DNA of 21,393 nt from Christensenella sp. UBA3792 (lineage in GTDB: Bacteria > Bacillota > Clostridia > Christensenellales > CAG-138): contig DFEW01000015.1 of NCBI GenBank assembly GCA_002369195.1, positions 8,607 through 29,999 on the forward strand, read 5' to 3'. Positions 7,992-15,965 of the stretch are shown one piece after another (position 1 is the first letter of the stretch; each line of letters begins with the position of its first letter). Position numbers and translations under genes: made by a program. Under the pieces are notes generated by a model that saw only the letters and a list, made by a program, of their open reading frames with translations, was not told the DNA's origin and ran no database searches.

Positions 7992-8019
7992 ATGCGCGCC
8001 TCCTTGCGTTCATGTGCGC

Positions 8020-8048
8020 ATTGTACCATGGAAACGACGCGCCGTCAA
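8020..8048 (-). promoter_or_regulatory. Promoter of pcp-MATE unit
   Basis: On the minus strand, TTGACG (8048-8043) and TACAAT (8025-8020) are separated by exactly 17 bp. The spacer ends in TCCATGG, giving an extended -10 (TGG-TACAAT). The pcp start codon lies 28 bases downstream. It is divergent from the glnA promoter. Confidence 0.75.
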
Positions 8049-8098
8049 ACCGCAGGGAAACCGGTTTTTTTATATTTTTTTCGAAGCACGGCAGACCG

Positions 8099-8127
8099 TA
8101 TACAAATGCATTTCTGTGTGTTAAAAT
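8099..8127 (+). promoter_or_regulatory. Probable glnA promoter
   Basis: A -10 box TAAAAT (8122-8127) lies 17 bp after a weaker -35 TATACA (8099-8104). Upstream is a T-rich tract (8065-8081). I looked for a GlnR/TnrA site (TGTNA-N7-TNACA) and found none. A small hairpin ATTCG-GATGT-CGAAT lies in the leader around 8138-8148. Confidence 0.5.
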
Positions 8128-8180
8128 GACGTTGGATTCGGATGTCGAATCGCATCATAAGCATATTCTGGAGGTCACAC

Positions 8181-9605
8181 ATGGCTACTACCGCAAAAGA
8201 CATTATGGCGCTCATCAAGGAACAGGATGTACAGATGGTGGACTTCAAGATCGTCGACATCGACGGTCAGTTCCGGCATGTTACCATCCCCGCAACGAAT
8301 TTCAACGAGGATACCATGAAGAACGGCATCGGCTTCGATGCATCCAACTACGGCTATGCCGTCGTCGAGAAGAGCGACATGGTCTACATTCCCGATCTTG
8401 AAACGGCGATGATCGATCCATTCTGCAGTGTCAAGACGCTCTCCATGATCGGCAACGCCATGATCATCGATTATCCGCAGAACAGACCGCTTGCGCAGTA
8501 CCCGCGCAACATCGTACAGGCGGCGGTGCAGTACATGAAGGATTCCGGCATCGCGGACGAGATGAAGATCCTGCCTGAGTTTGAGTTCTATCTGTTCAAC
8601 CAGGTCGGCTGGAAGGTCGATCACAACGCGATCGCGTCGTTCCTCGACGCGGAGCAGGCGTACTGGAACAGCGAGACCGAGGGACGCGGCTGCGTCGTTC
8701 CGTTCCAGAAGCACTATCATGTTGCAAAGCCGCTCGACAGAACGTACGAGTGCCGCAGCGAAATGTGCCTCGAAATCGAAAAGGCGGGCATCCCCGTGAA
8801 GTATCATCACCCCGAAGTCGGCGGCGCAGGTCAGTTTGAGATCGAACCGCTGCTCGGCGAAATGACGAAGATGGCGGACGGCTCCATGATGATCAAGTAC
8901 ATTATCCGCAACACGGCGGAGAAGTACGGCCTTTCCGCAACGCTCATGCCCAAGCCCGTGTACGGCGAGGCAGGCAGCGGCATGCACGTTCATATGCTGC
9001 TGTTCAAGAACGGCGAACCGGTCTTCTCCGACGACAACGGCTATTCGCATCTGTCCAAGGAAGCGCATTGGTTCATGGGCGGTCTCTTAAAGCACATCGC
9101 ATCGCTCTGCGCGATCACGAACCCGTCGACCAACTCCTTCAAGCGTCTCGTTCCGGGCTTTGAAGCGCCGGTCACCGTCGGCTATGCGACCTCGAACCGC
9201 AGCGCGGTCATCCGCATTCCGGCGTACGCCAAGAGCCCGTCCCTGCGCCGCTTCGAACTGCGCAATCCGGACGCGACCTGCAACCCGTACTTCTGCTACG
9301 CGGCGATCCTGATGGCGGGTCTCGACGGCATCAAGAATCAGATCGACCCGCATGCAAACGGATGGGGTCCCTACGATATGAACCTCTTCGATCTTCCGGC
9401 GGAGGAGAAGGCAAAGCTGCATCAGCTGCCCACCTCGCTCGAACAGGCGCTCGACGCGCTCGAAGCGGATCACGACTATCTGACTGCGGGCGGCGTGTTC
9501 CCCGAAACGCTGCTCAGTAACTACATCAAGAGAAAGCGCAGCGAGTGCCTCGAGCTTTCCAAGATCCCGCATCCGGCGGAGTTCGAAAAGTATTACAACA
9601 TGTAA
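8181..9605 (+). CDS. glnA: Glutamine synthetase, type I
   Basis: This 474-residue cytosolic enzyme makes glutamine from glutamate, ammonia and ATP. Characteristic blocks are MVDFKIVDIDGQFRHVTIP at the N-terminus, the metal/substrate block GAGQFEIE, GSGMHVHMLLF, the ATP-site region TNPSTNSFKRLVPGFEAP, and NRSAVIRIP with the following arginine-rich RRFELRNPD. The length and the C-terminal region (NLFDLPAEE, LTAGGVF, HPAEFEKYY) resemble the longer I-beta class of E. coli rather than the 444-residue I-alpha enzyme of Bacillus. The residue matching the E. coli adenylylation tyrosine (Tyr397, in NLYDLPPEE) is Phe403 here. ATG 8181 is preferred over an upstream in-frame ATG at 8142 because GGAGG lies 6 bases before it and the family N-terminus starts there. 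A Gate-domain membrane protein follows 32 bases later. Confidence 0.96.
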   Translation: MATTAKDIMALIKEQDVQMVDFKIVDIDGQFRHVTIPATNFNEDTMKNGIGFDASNYGYAVVEKSDMVYIPDLETAMIDPFCSVKTLSMIGNAMIIDYPQNRPLAQYPRNIVQAAVQYMKDSGIADEMKILPEFEFYLFNQVGWKVDHNAIASFLDAEQAYWNSETEGRGCVVPFQKHYHVAKPLDRTYECRSEMCLEIEKAGIPVKYHHPEVGGAGQFEIEPLLGEMTKMADGSMMIKYIIRNTAEKYGLSATLMPKPVYGEAGSGMHVHMLLFKNGEPVFSDDNGYSHLSKEAHWFMGGLLKHIASLCAITNPSTNSFKRLVPGFEAPVTVGYATSNRSAVIRIPAYAKSPSLRRFELRNPDATCNPYFCYAAILMAGLDGIKNQIDPHANGWGPYDMNLFDLPAEEKAKLHQLPTSLEQALDALEADHDYLTAGGVFPETLLSNYIKRKRSECLELSKIPHPAEFEKYYNM

Positions 9606-9637
9606 GAAGCGCCGAAAGCGCGTAGGGGCGGTTTTAC

Positions 9638-10837
9638 ATGAAGAAGCTTGCACAAGGCAGCGCAAAGCCGGTCGATCCGGTGCGTGAGAAGCGCAAAAAG
9701 ACGGTCGTCGCGATCGTCTGTCTGCTGGCGATCATCGCGTTCTTCACGGTGTTCGCGATCCCGATGGGCGTCGGCCAGTCGCTGAATACGCTGATGAACA
9801 CGGCGTATCACGTGCTGATGAACACGGTGTTCTACCTGATGGCGATCGCGGTCATCGCGGGCGCGATTTCCGAGCTGTTGTCCGAATTCGGCGTCGTCGA
9901 GCTGATCAACAAGATCCTGTCGCCGCTGATGAGACCGCTGTTCGGCATGCCCGGCGCATCCGCGCTCGGCATCGTCACGACGTACCTGTCCGACAATCCC
10001 GCGATCCTGACGCTTGCGAACGACACAAAGTTCCGCCGCTTCTTTAAGGCGTACCAGATTCCGGCGCTGACCAACCTCGGCACGGCGTTCGGCATGGGAC
10101 TGATCGTCACAAGCTCGATGCTTGCGCTTTCCGGCAAGCTCGGCGTCGGCGTCGCGTGGGCGGCGCTGTGCGGCAACATCGCAACCGTGTTCGGCGCGAT
10201 CGTTTCGACGCGGCTGATGCTGTTCTTTATGAAACGCGCATTCTCCGACCACGACGCGCCGGCGGTCATCGAACCGGAGCACGAGGAGGCGGAGACGCAG
10301 GGCGAGAAGCCGAAGGGCTTTTTGCGCGTGCTCAGCGCGCTGATGGAAGGCGGCAAGAAGGGCGTCGACCTCGGTCTTGCGATCATTCCTGGCGTGCTGA
10401 TCATCTGCTCGGTCGTCATGATGCTGACCTACGGTGCACCCGCGGACGGCGTCTATACCGGCGCGGCAAAGGAAGGCATCGCCGTTCTGCCGTGGGTAGC
10501 GGGCAAGATCGGATTCATTCTGAAGCCGCTGTTCGGGTTCTCGAACAACCAGGCGCTTGCGATTCCGGTCACGGCGCTCGGCAGCGCGGGCGCGGCGCTC
10601 ACGATGATCGTGCAGCTGGTCGAGGACGGCGCGGTGAACCTCAACGACATCGCGGTGTTCACGGCGATCTGCATGTGCTGGAGCGGCTACCTTTCCACCC
10701 ACGTTTCCATGATGGACACGCTCAAGTGCAACCGCTTCACCGGCAAGGCGATCCTTTGCCACACGATCGGCGGTCTGTTTGCGGGCGTCGTCGCGCACTG
10801 GCTGTTCGTGCTGGTGAGTCTGATCTTCAAACTGTAA
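9638..10837 (+). CDS. Nucleoside-recognition (Gate) domain membrane protein, CD0519/CD1768-like
   Basis: This 399-residue polytopic membrane protein opens with a charged cytosolic stretch and a first helix at about residues 22-45. It appears built from two Gate-like halves joined by an acidic loop (EPEHEEAETQGEK, about 208-225). Recognisable features are the small-residue-rich helices around LSPLMRPLFGMPGASALGI and LFGFSNNQALAIPVTALGSAG, typical of nucleoside-recognition/Gate proteins such as SpoIIIIM-like and NupC-related families. I recall clostridial members annotated as CD0519/CD1768 family, with no established transport substrate. ATG 9638 follows a G-rich AGGGGCGG site. It is likely co-transcribed with glnA: a 32-base gap with only a small GCGC hairpin and no T run. 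A role in moving a nitrogen compound is a guess from context. Confidence 0.7.
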   Translation: MKKLAQGSAKPVDPVREKRKKTVVAIVCLLAIIAFFTVFAIPMGVGQSLNTLMNTAYHVLMNTVFYLMAIAVIAGAISELLSEFGVVELINKILSPLMRPLFGMPGASALGIVTTYLSDNPAILTLANDTKFRRFFKAYQIPALTNLGTAFGMGLIVTSSMLALSGKLGVGVAWAALCGNIATVFGAIVSTRLMLFFMKRAFSDHDAPAVIEPEHEEAETQGEKPKGFLRVLSALMEGGKKGVDLGLAIIPGVLIICSVVMMLTYGAPADGVYTGAAKEGIAVLPWVAGKIGFILKPLFGFSNNQALAIPVTALGSAGAALTMIVQLVEDGAVNLNDIAVFTAICMCWSGYLSTHVSMMDTLKCNRFTGKAILCHTIGGLFAGVVAHWLFVLVSLIFKL

Positions 10838-10849
10838 TCTGCATCAAAC

Positions 10850-10885
10850 AAAGCGGCAATCCGGTTTACGGACTGCCGCTTTTGT
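10850..10885. terminator. Terminator between convergent genes
   Basis: AAAGCGGCA-A-TCCG pairs with CGGA-C-TGCCGCTTT around a GTTTA loop with a single mismatch, followed by T. It lies between the Gate-protein stop and the minus-strand TSUP gene stop and could serve both, although the T tract is modest on each side. Confidence 0.75.
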
Positions 10886-10909
10886 GATTCGTTCAATATG
10901 GGAATGCGC

Positions 10910-11686
10910 TCAGAAATCGATGACGCCAAGCACCTGCAGGATCGTCTTCAAAAAGAGCAGACCGAGCACGAAGAACATGACGAGGCGGATTCGCTTGCTT
11001 CCGCCTTTGATCGCGTAACGCGCGCCGAGGTAGTTGCCGAGCATGGAGCAGGCGATCGCCGGAATGCCGACGGAGAACAGGACGCTGCCGTTGAGAAGGT
11101 AGACGACCAGCGAGGCGATATTCGAGGCGAGGTTTGCCACGCGCGCACAGCCGGAGCATTTTAAGAGCCCGATGCCGAGCACGACGGAGAACGCGATCGT
11201 CAGGAACGTGCCGGTACCGGGACCGATCAGTCCGTCGTAGACGCCGAGCACGAGCCCGATGACGGAGGACCAGAGGATCGTTTTGGAGCGGGGCAGCTGC
11301 TTTTCACGCTCATCGGTTTTGCGCCGCGCCAGCACGAGAATGAGCGCGGCAAGCGGGAGCGCCGCAAGAATAATGATGTGCAGCACTTTGTCCGGAAGCT
11401 TGACCGCAAGCGACGAACCGCCGGTCGCGCCGAGCAGACAGCCGATCGCCGCGGGGATCGCGCAATCCCATGCGATCTTGCCGCTCCTTGCATACTTGAA
11501 TACGGAGGTCGCGGTGCCGCAGCCGTTGACGAGCTTGTTGGTGCCCGCGGCGAGCTTGACGGGGATCCCCGCGAGCAGGTATGCGGGCAGCGAAATCACG
11601 CCGCCGCCGCCCGCGATCGAATCGACAAATCCGGCGAGCAGCACCAGCGGACAGACGATCAGATAGGTCCAGACCGTAGGCGTCAT
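10910..11686 (-). CDS. TSUP (TauE/SafE) family permease
   Basis: This 258-residue membrane protein has about eight hydrophobic segments, the standard size of the TSUP family, whose members move sulfite, sulfoacetate and other organosulfur anions. The N-terminal signature AGFVDSIAGGGGVISLPAYL (residues 18-37) is diagnostic, and the second half repeats the pattern as GVYDGLIGPGTGTFLTI. The block AAGTNKLVNGCGTATSVFKY is the usual T-N-K-x-x-x-x-x-G-x-x-x-x-x-x-x-Y motif. The start ATG (complement of 11684-11686) has GGGAGA 6-7 bases upstream. It is transcribed alone from a near-consensus promoter. The substrate cannot be deduced; no sulfur-metabolism genes are adjacent. Confidence 0.92.
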   Translation of the reverse strand: MTPTVWTYLIVCPLVLLAGFVDSIAGGGGVISLPAYLLAGIPVKLAAGTNKLVNGCGTATSVFKYARSGKIAWDCAIPAAIGCLLGATGGSSLAVKLPDKVLHIIILAALPLAALILVLARRKTDEREKQLPRSKTILWSSVIGLVLGVYDGLIGPGTGTFLTIAFSVVLGIGLLKCSGCARVANLASNIASLVVYLLNGSVLFSVGIPAIACSMLGNYLGARYAIKGGSKRIRLVMFFVLGLLFLKTILQVLGVIDF

Positions 11687-11712
11687 AGCAGTTCTCCCAA
11701 AGCTTTTGCTGT

Positions 11713-11741
11713 ATTATACCATGGATTCGGGAAAAGTCCAA
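11713..11741 (-). promoter_or_regulatory. Promoter of the TSUP gene
   Basis: On the minus strand, TTGGAC (11741-11736) and a perfect TATAAT (11718-11713) are spaced 17 bp. The spacer ends in TCCATGG, giving an extended -10. The same TCCATGG-TAYAAT string is present at the pcp promoter. Confidence 0.8.
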
Positions 11742-11794
11742 TCAAAGCGCGAAAGACCGCACGGAGAAATTCACGGTTTTTTCACCGCCGATCC

Positions 11795-11824
11795 TTTACA
11801 GCGCCGCTTCGGATACGGTATAAT
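11795..11824 (+). promoter_or_regulatory. Promoter of the M16C peptidase gene
   Basis: TTTACA (11795-11800) and TATAAT (11819-11824) are spaced 18 bp. Transcription should begin near 11831, giving a leader of about 50 bases that contains a tight hairpin CGATCC-TTC-GGATCG (11852-11866) just before the ribosome site. Confidence 0.7.
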
Positions 11825-11879
11825 ATGAAAAATGCCGGTTCAGCCGGAGCACGATCCTTCGGATCGGGAAAGGAACAAT

Positions 11880-14768
11880 ATGCAGATGCAAGAACAACTT
11901 CACGGATTTCGGGTCACGCGCGTGCGCGATATGCAGGAATTCGACTGCAAACTGATCGAGCTTGTGCACGAAAAGACCGGAGCCGAGGTTTGCTGGCTCG
12001 ACCGCGCGGACGAGAACAAGACGTTTGCCGTGGCGTTCAAGACGCTGCCGGAGGATTCGACCGGCGTCTTCCATATCATCGAGCACTCCGTACTGTGCGG
12101 ATCGGACAAGTATCCGGTCAAGGAGCCGTTCGTCGAGCTGCTGAAAAGCTCGGTGCAGACGTACCTCAACGCGTTCACCTATCCGGACAAGACGGTCTAT
12201 CCGGTTTCGAGCCGCAACGACCGCGACTTTCTGAACCTGATCGACGTATATCTCGACGCGGTTCTGCACCCGCTGATCTACCATAAGCCGGAGATCTTCC
12301 GGCAGGAGGGCTGGCGCTACGAGGGCGAGGGGGACAACGTCTGCTACCAGGGCGTCGTATTCAACGAAATGAAGGGTTCGTTCGCGTCGCCGGAAACGGT
12401 CATGTACAACGAACTGCAGCGCGAGCTGTTCCCCGATAACTGCTACCGGCATGTGTCCGGCGGCGATCCGGCGTGCATTCCGGACCTGACCTATGAGCAG
12501 TTCATCGCAAGCCATAAAAAGTATTACCATCCGTCCAACGCGCGCATCTGCCTCGTCGGCAGCATCGACGCAGACGCGGTGCTTCAAAAGATCGATTCCT
12601 TCCTCGGCGCATACGATATGCTCGAAGCGGATTTTTCGATCCCGATGCAGAAGCCGATCGCGCGCGTCGTAAAGGAAGTCCCGTTCGAAATCGGTGAGGA
12701 TGAATCGGCCGACGAGCGCGCGATCATCGCATGGGCGACGGTGCTCGGACGGTTTGACGAGCGCGAACGCAACTATGCGGGCTCGGTGCTTGCCGACTAT
12801 CTGACCGGCGACAACGACGCGCCGCTGAAGCGCGCGGTCATCGACCGGGGGCTTGCCCAGGACTTTTCGCTGTCGATGGAGGACGGCGTGCAGCAGACGA
12901 TGTTCGGCTGGCAGGCGATGAACACCGACGCAGACAAGCGCGAAGCGCTCGAACAGACGGTGCGCGAAACGCTCGAACGCATCGTTCGGGAGGGGCTCGA
13001 TCGGCAGCGCCTTTCGGCATGCCTGCACGCGTTTGCGTTCCGTATGCGCGATTTCGAGTCCGGCTGGGGTCCGAGAAGTCTGACCGAAGCGCTGTCGATG
13101 CTCGACACCTGGCTGTACGACGGCGATCCCGCGGAGGGACTTGAAGTTGACGCGCCGCTCAAAGCGCTGGAGAAAAAGCTCGGCACCGACTATTTCGAAC
13201 GGTTCATCAAGGACGTCTTTTTAGACAACACGCACACCGTCACGATCGTGATGGTGCCGTCCGCAACGCTCGGCGCGCAGAAGCGCGAAGCGGAAGCGGC
13301 GCGTGTGCGCAGGGAAAGCGAACGGTGGACGGACGCGGATCGCGAACGTCTTTCGGCGGAAGCGGAAGCGCTGCGCGTGTTCCAGCAGGAGCCGGACAGC
13401 GAGGAAGCGTTGAAGACGATTCCGATGCTGAAGCTCTCCGATCTCAACGACGAGCCGGACAAGCTGATCATGGAAGCGGGCGAGAGAAACGGCGTGCCGG
13501 TTCTCAACAACATCGTTTCGAGCAATACCGCCATGCTGCGCGCATACTTTGCGGCGAACGATCTGAAGACGGATGAGCTGCCGCTGCTGCCGGTGATGAC
13601 GACGCTGCTCGGCAGTCTTGCAACCGCAAAGCATTCGAGAAGCGAACTGCCGCTTGCGATAAAGAACACGATCGGACGACTCGACATTTCGCCCGCGGTG
13701 CTGCCCGGCGATTCGCCCGCAACCTGCCGCCTTTTTTTGACGGCATCGTTTGCGTGCCTGAAGGAGCAGGCGGTCAATTCGGCCGCGCTTTTGGATGAGA
13801 TCCTGACCGAGACGAAATGGAATGACGTCGCACTGCTCAAGGAAATCCTGCAGCAGATGGCGGTCGGCGCAAAGCTGTCCCTGCCCGCCGAAGGTCACCG
13901 CTATGCGATGCTGCGCGTCGCGGCACAGCAGACCGCGAACGGATTCGTCGACGAACAGATCGGCGGCGTCTCGTTCATCGAATGGCTGAACCGCATGAAC
14001 GAAGCAGACGAGGCGGCGAAAAAAGCGCTGCTGGAACGCATGGAAGCGCTTGCAAAGCGCATCTTTACGCGCGAACGCATGACGGTCGCGACGATGGAAG
14101 CCGTGGAGGACGCGGCGGTCGATGCGCTGATCGAGGGCATTCCGACCGGCGGCACCGTACCGGAACCGTTTGCAGCGTTTGAACCGCTCCCGCACGGGTG
14201 CGAGGGCGTGTCGATTCCCGCACAGGTAGGTTTTGCCGTTATGGGCAGCAACCTGTACCGCCACGGCAAGCGATACGCAGGGAGCTTTCCGGTGCTTGCG
14301 AACATCCTGAATTACGTCTATCTCTGGGGCGAGATCCGCGTGCAGGGCGGCGCATACGGCTGCGGCTTTGTCGCGCGCGATCATGGCGACCTGATGTTTT
14401 ATACCTACCGCGATCCGCAGCCCGCGCGTTCGATCGGCGTGATGAAGCGCACGGCGGACTTCATCCGCGCGTTCTGCAGCGAGCAGCCGGACCTGACCGG
14501 GTACATCCTGAGCGCGGTCTCCGCGATCGATCCGCTGCGCAACGCATCCGCAAAAATGGCGGCGGCGACCGTATTCCACTTCCGAGGCATTACGCGGCAG
14601 ATGATCGTCGACCGCTATCGTCAGCTGATCGGCACGACGCGTGAAGACCTCCTGAAGCTGTGCGACGCCGTTGAGGACGTCGCGGCGGACGAAACGGTCT
14701 GCGTCATTGCGGGCAAGGATCAGCTCGACGCCTGCGCGGACACGATTCAAACCATCATCAACGTATAA
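11880..14768 (+). CDS. M16C metallopeptidase (PreP/HypA-like, insulinase family)
   Basis: This protein of about 962 residues is the usual size of single-chain M16C peptidases, which enclose and degrade unstructured peptides. The inverted zinc motif HIIEH (His65, Glu68, His69) is followed by Glu163 in VVFNEMKG as third ligand. The early block VLCGSDKYPVKEPFVEL is typical of the PreP group. The C-terminal half carries the catalytic Arg/Tyr block RVQGGAYGCGF. I prefer ATG 11880 because a purine-rich AAAGGA site lies 5 bases upstream; ATG 11886 is an equally possible start. An in-frame ATG at 11832 lies at the expected transcription start and has no ribosome site. There is no signal peptide, so it probably acts in the cytosol on peptides. 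The weak terminator after it leaves open co-transcription with the esterase 54 bases downstream. Confidence 0.93.
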   Translation: MQMQEQLHGFRVTRVRDMQEFDCKLIELVHEKTGAEVCWLDRADENKTFAVAFKTLPEDSTGVFHIIEHSVLCGSDKYPVKEPFVELLKSSVQTYLNAFTYPDKTVYPVSSRNDRDFLNLIDVYLDAVLHPLIYHKPEIFRQEGWRYEGEGDNVCYQGVVFNEMKGSFASPETVMYNELQRELFPDNCYRHVSGGDPACIPDLTYEQFIASHKKYYHPSNARICLVGSIDADAVLQKIDSFLGAYDMLEADFSIPMQKPIARVVKEVPFEIGEDESADERAIIAWATVLGRFDERERNYAGSVLADYLTGDNDAPLKRAVIDRGLAQDFSLSMEDGVQQTMFGWQAMNTDADKREALEQTVRETLERIVREGLDRQRLSACLHAFAFRMRDFESGWGPRSLTEALSMLDTWLYDGDPAEGLEVDAPLKALEKKLGTDYFERFIKDVFLDNTHTVTIVMVPSATLGAQKREAEAARVRRESERWTDADRERLSAEAEALRVFQQEPDSEEALKTIPMLKLSDLNDEPDKLIMEAGERNGVPVLNNIVSSNTAMLRAYFAANDLKTDELPLLPVMTTLLGSLATAKHSRSELPLAIKNTIGRLDISPAVLPGDSPATCRLFLTASFACLKEQAVNSAALLDEILTETKWNDVALLKEILQQMAVGAKLSLPAEGHRYAMLRVAAQQTANGFVDEQIGGVSFIEWLNRMNEADEAAKKALLERMEALAKRIFTRERMTVATMEAVEDAAVDALIEGIPTGGTVPEPFAAFEPLPHGCEGVSIPAQVGFAVMGSNLYRHGKRYAGSFPVLANILNYVYLWGEIRVQGGAYGCGFVARDHGDLMFYTYRDPQPARSIGVMKRTADFIRAFCSEQPDLTGYILSAVSAIDPLRNASAKMAAATVFHFRGITRQMIVDRYRQLIGTTREDLLKLCDAVEDVAADETVCVIAGKDQLDACADTIQTIINV

Positions 14769-14782
14769 CGAAATTGCTGCAG

Positions 14783-14806
14783 AAGACCGCGCACAGCGGC
14801 CTTTTG
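14783..14806 (+). terminator. Weak terminator or attenuator after the M16C gene
   Basis: AAGACCGC (14783-14790) pairs with GCGGCCTT (14796-14803) around GCACA with one A.C mismatch, followed by only a short T stretch. Read-through to the esterase, which has no visible promoter of its own, is likely. Confidence 0.55.
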
Positions 14807-14822
14807 TACGGAAGGAGAAGAC

Positions 14823-15593
14823 ATGATCATCGTTCAAAAGATTCAGATTCCGACGCTGCCGACCAAGGAGCCGAGGCGCCTGTATGTATACCTCCCAAAG
14901 GGCTATCGCAGGGACGAGCGCCGCTATCCGGTACTGTACATGTTTGACGGACACAACGTGTTTTATGACAGCCACGCGACCTACGGCAAGAGCTGGGGGA
15001 TGAAGGAATACCTCGAAAAGACCGGGCTCGGGCTCATTCTCGTTGCGGTCGAATGCAATCCCGAGGGAAACCGCCGCATCAACGAATACACGCCGTGGAG
15101 CTTCCGCAGTCCCTACGGAACCTTTCGGGCACAGGGCGAGCTGACGATGGAATGGTTCACCAAGGTGCTGAAACCGCAGATCGACCGCACCTATCGCACG
15201 CTGCCCGACCGCGAACATACCATGATCGCCGGCAGTTCGATGGGCGGACTGATGACGTTATACGCATCGGTCGCGTACAACGACGTCTTTTCGAAAGGCG
15301 CGGCGCTGTCGTCGAGCTTATGGGTCAGCATGCGGCGCATGAAGGAACTGATCCAAACGCATCCGCTTGCGCATCCGACGCGCATCTATATGGACCTCGG
15401 CACCGGCGAGATCGACGGAGATCGCAAAGCGCTTGCCGACATGTTCGACACGGCGAAATGGCTGAGCACGGCCGGCGCGGACGTCGCGGCGCGCGTCGTG
15501 CCGGATGCGGTGCACAACGAGGCGGCATGGGAGAAGCGGATACCGGTCTTCTTCGATTTCCTGCTGCATGACGAAACGGGAGGGGAGAAATGA
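14823..15593 (+). CDS. Alpha/beta-hydrolase esterase (esterase D/enterochelin-esterase-like)
   Basis: This 256-residue cytosolic alpha/beta-hydrolase lacks a signal peptide. The early block LYVYLPKGY...YPVLYMFDGHNVF is typical of the putative esterase family that includes Fes/IroE and esterase D. The nucleophile elbow is GSSMGG (Ser139), the acid is probably in DLGTGEID (residues 191-198), and the catalytic His is His231 in VHNEAAWEKR. Substrates in the family vary (acylated sugars, S-formylglutathione, siderophore esters), so none is assigned. ATG has GGAAGGAG 4-5 bases upstream. The stop overlaps the start of the next gene (ATGA), showing translational coupling. A second copy of the last ~35 residues is found 370 bases downstream in a chimeric ORF. 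Confidence 0.9.
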   Translation: MIIVQKIQIPTLPTKEPRRLYVYLPKGYRRDERRYPVLYMFDGHNVFYDSHATYGKSWGMKEYLEKTGLGLILVAVECNPEGNRRINEYTPWSFRSPYGTFRAQGELTMEWFTKVLKPQIDRTYRTLPDREHTMIAGSSMGGLMTLYASVAYNDVFSKGAALSSSLWVSMRRMKELIQTHPLAHPTRIYMDLGTGEIDGDRKALADMFDTAKWLSTAGADVAARVVPDAVHNEAAWEKRIPVFFDFLLHDETGGEK

Positions 15594-15961
15594 GCCGCGT
15601 TTTTCTGCTGGGCGTGATTCTGTTTGCCGTTCTGTTTCTGATCGTCTCCGGCGGGATCGCCGCGATCATCGTGACAGGCATCGTACGCAAAAAGAGAAAC
15701 GACCGCGCGGCGCAGACGACGGTCGATGCGTCCGTGCTCGAAAAGCACACAACCGTACAACGGCATCCGGTCGCGGGCGACACGACGGGCGCGCACGGAT
15801 ACACGAGGTTCACGTCCCGTCACGTGACGTTTCTGACCGCAGACCGTGCGCAGCGGACATTTGATGTGGACGAAACGGTGTATGACGCGCTGACGGAGGG
15901 CGATCGCGGACGGCTGACGTATCAGGGCTCGCGGTTTGTCGGCTTTGTGCGTTCGGTGTAG
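15590..15961 (+). CDS. DUF2500-like single-pass membrane protein
   Basis: This small protein of 123 residues has one N-terminal membrane helix (about residues 4-30), a basic stop-transfer RKKR, and a soluble domain. The pattern resembles DUF2500 proteins: V-x-x-K-H-T-T-V-Q-R, then a His/Gly-rich turn, R-H-V-T-F, F-D-V-D-E-T-V-Y-D-A-L-T-E-G-D-R-G-R-L-T-Y-Q-G-S-R-F-V-G-F. The ending E-G-D-x-G-x-L-(T/S)-(F/Y)-Q-G-(T/S)-R-(F/Y)-x-(G/S)-F is the most recognisable part. No function is established for the family. The start overlaps the esterase stop (ATGA), and GGAGGGGAG precedes it, so the two are co-translated. I assign the family by motif memory, not by search. Confidence 0.8.
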   Translation: MSRVFLLGVILFAVLFLIVSGGIAAIIVTGIVRKKRNDRAAQTTVDASVLEKHTTVQRHPVAGDTTGAHGYTRFTSRHVTFLTADRAQRTFDVDETVYDALTEGDRGRLTYQGSRFVGFVRSV

Positions 15962-15965
15962 AACG

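Noticed and set aside
8047..8081. Hairpin AAACCG...CGGTTT followed by a T run
   Set aside because: It resembles a terminator on the plus strand, but no plus-strand gene lies upstream between the divergent pcp and glnA genes. It is more likely part of the A/T-rich promoter spacer.
8142..8180. Upstream ATG of glnA
   Set aside because: The extra 13 residues are not part of the glutamine synthetase family N-terminus, and GGAGG sits just before ATG 8181.
8099..8180. GlnR/TnrA-type site (TGTNA-N7-TNACA) in the glnA leader
   Set aside because: TGTTA occurs near 8118, but no matching right half-site follows at the required distance.
11832..11879. Upstream ATG of the M16C gene
   Set aside because: It lies at the expected transcription start, 8 bases after the -10 box, without a ribosome site. 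ATG 11880 or 11886 fits better.
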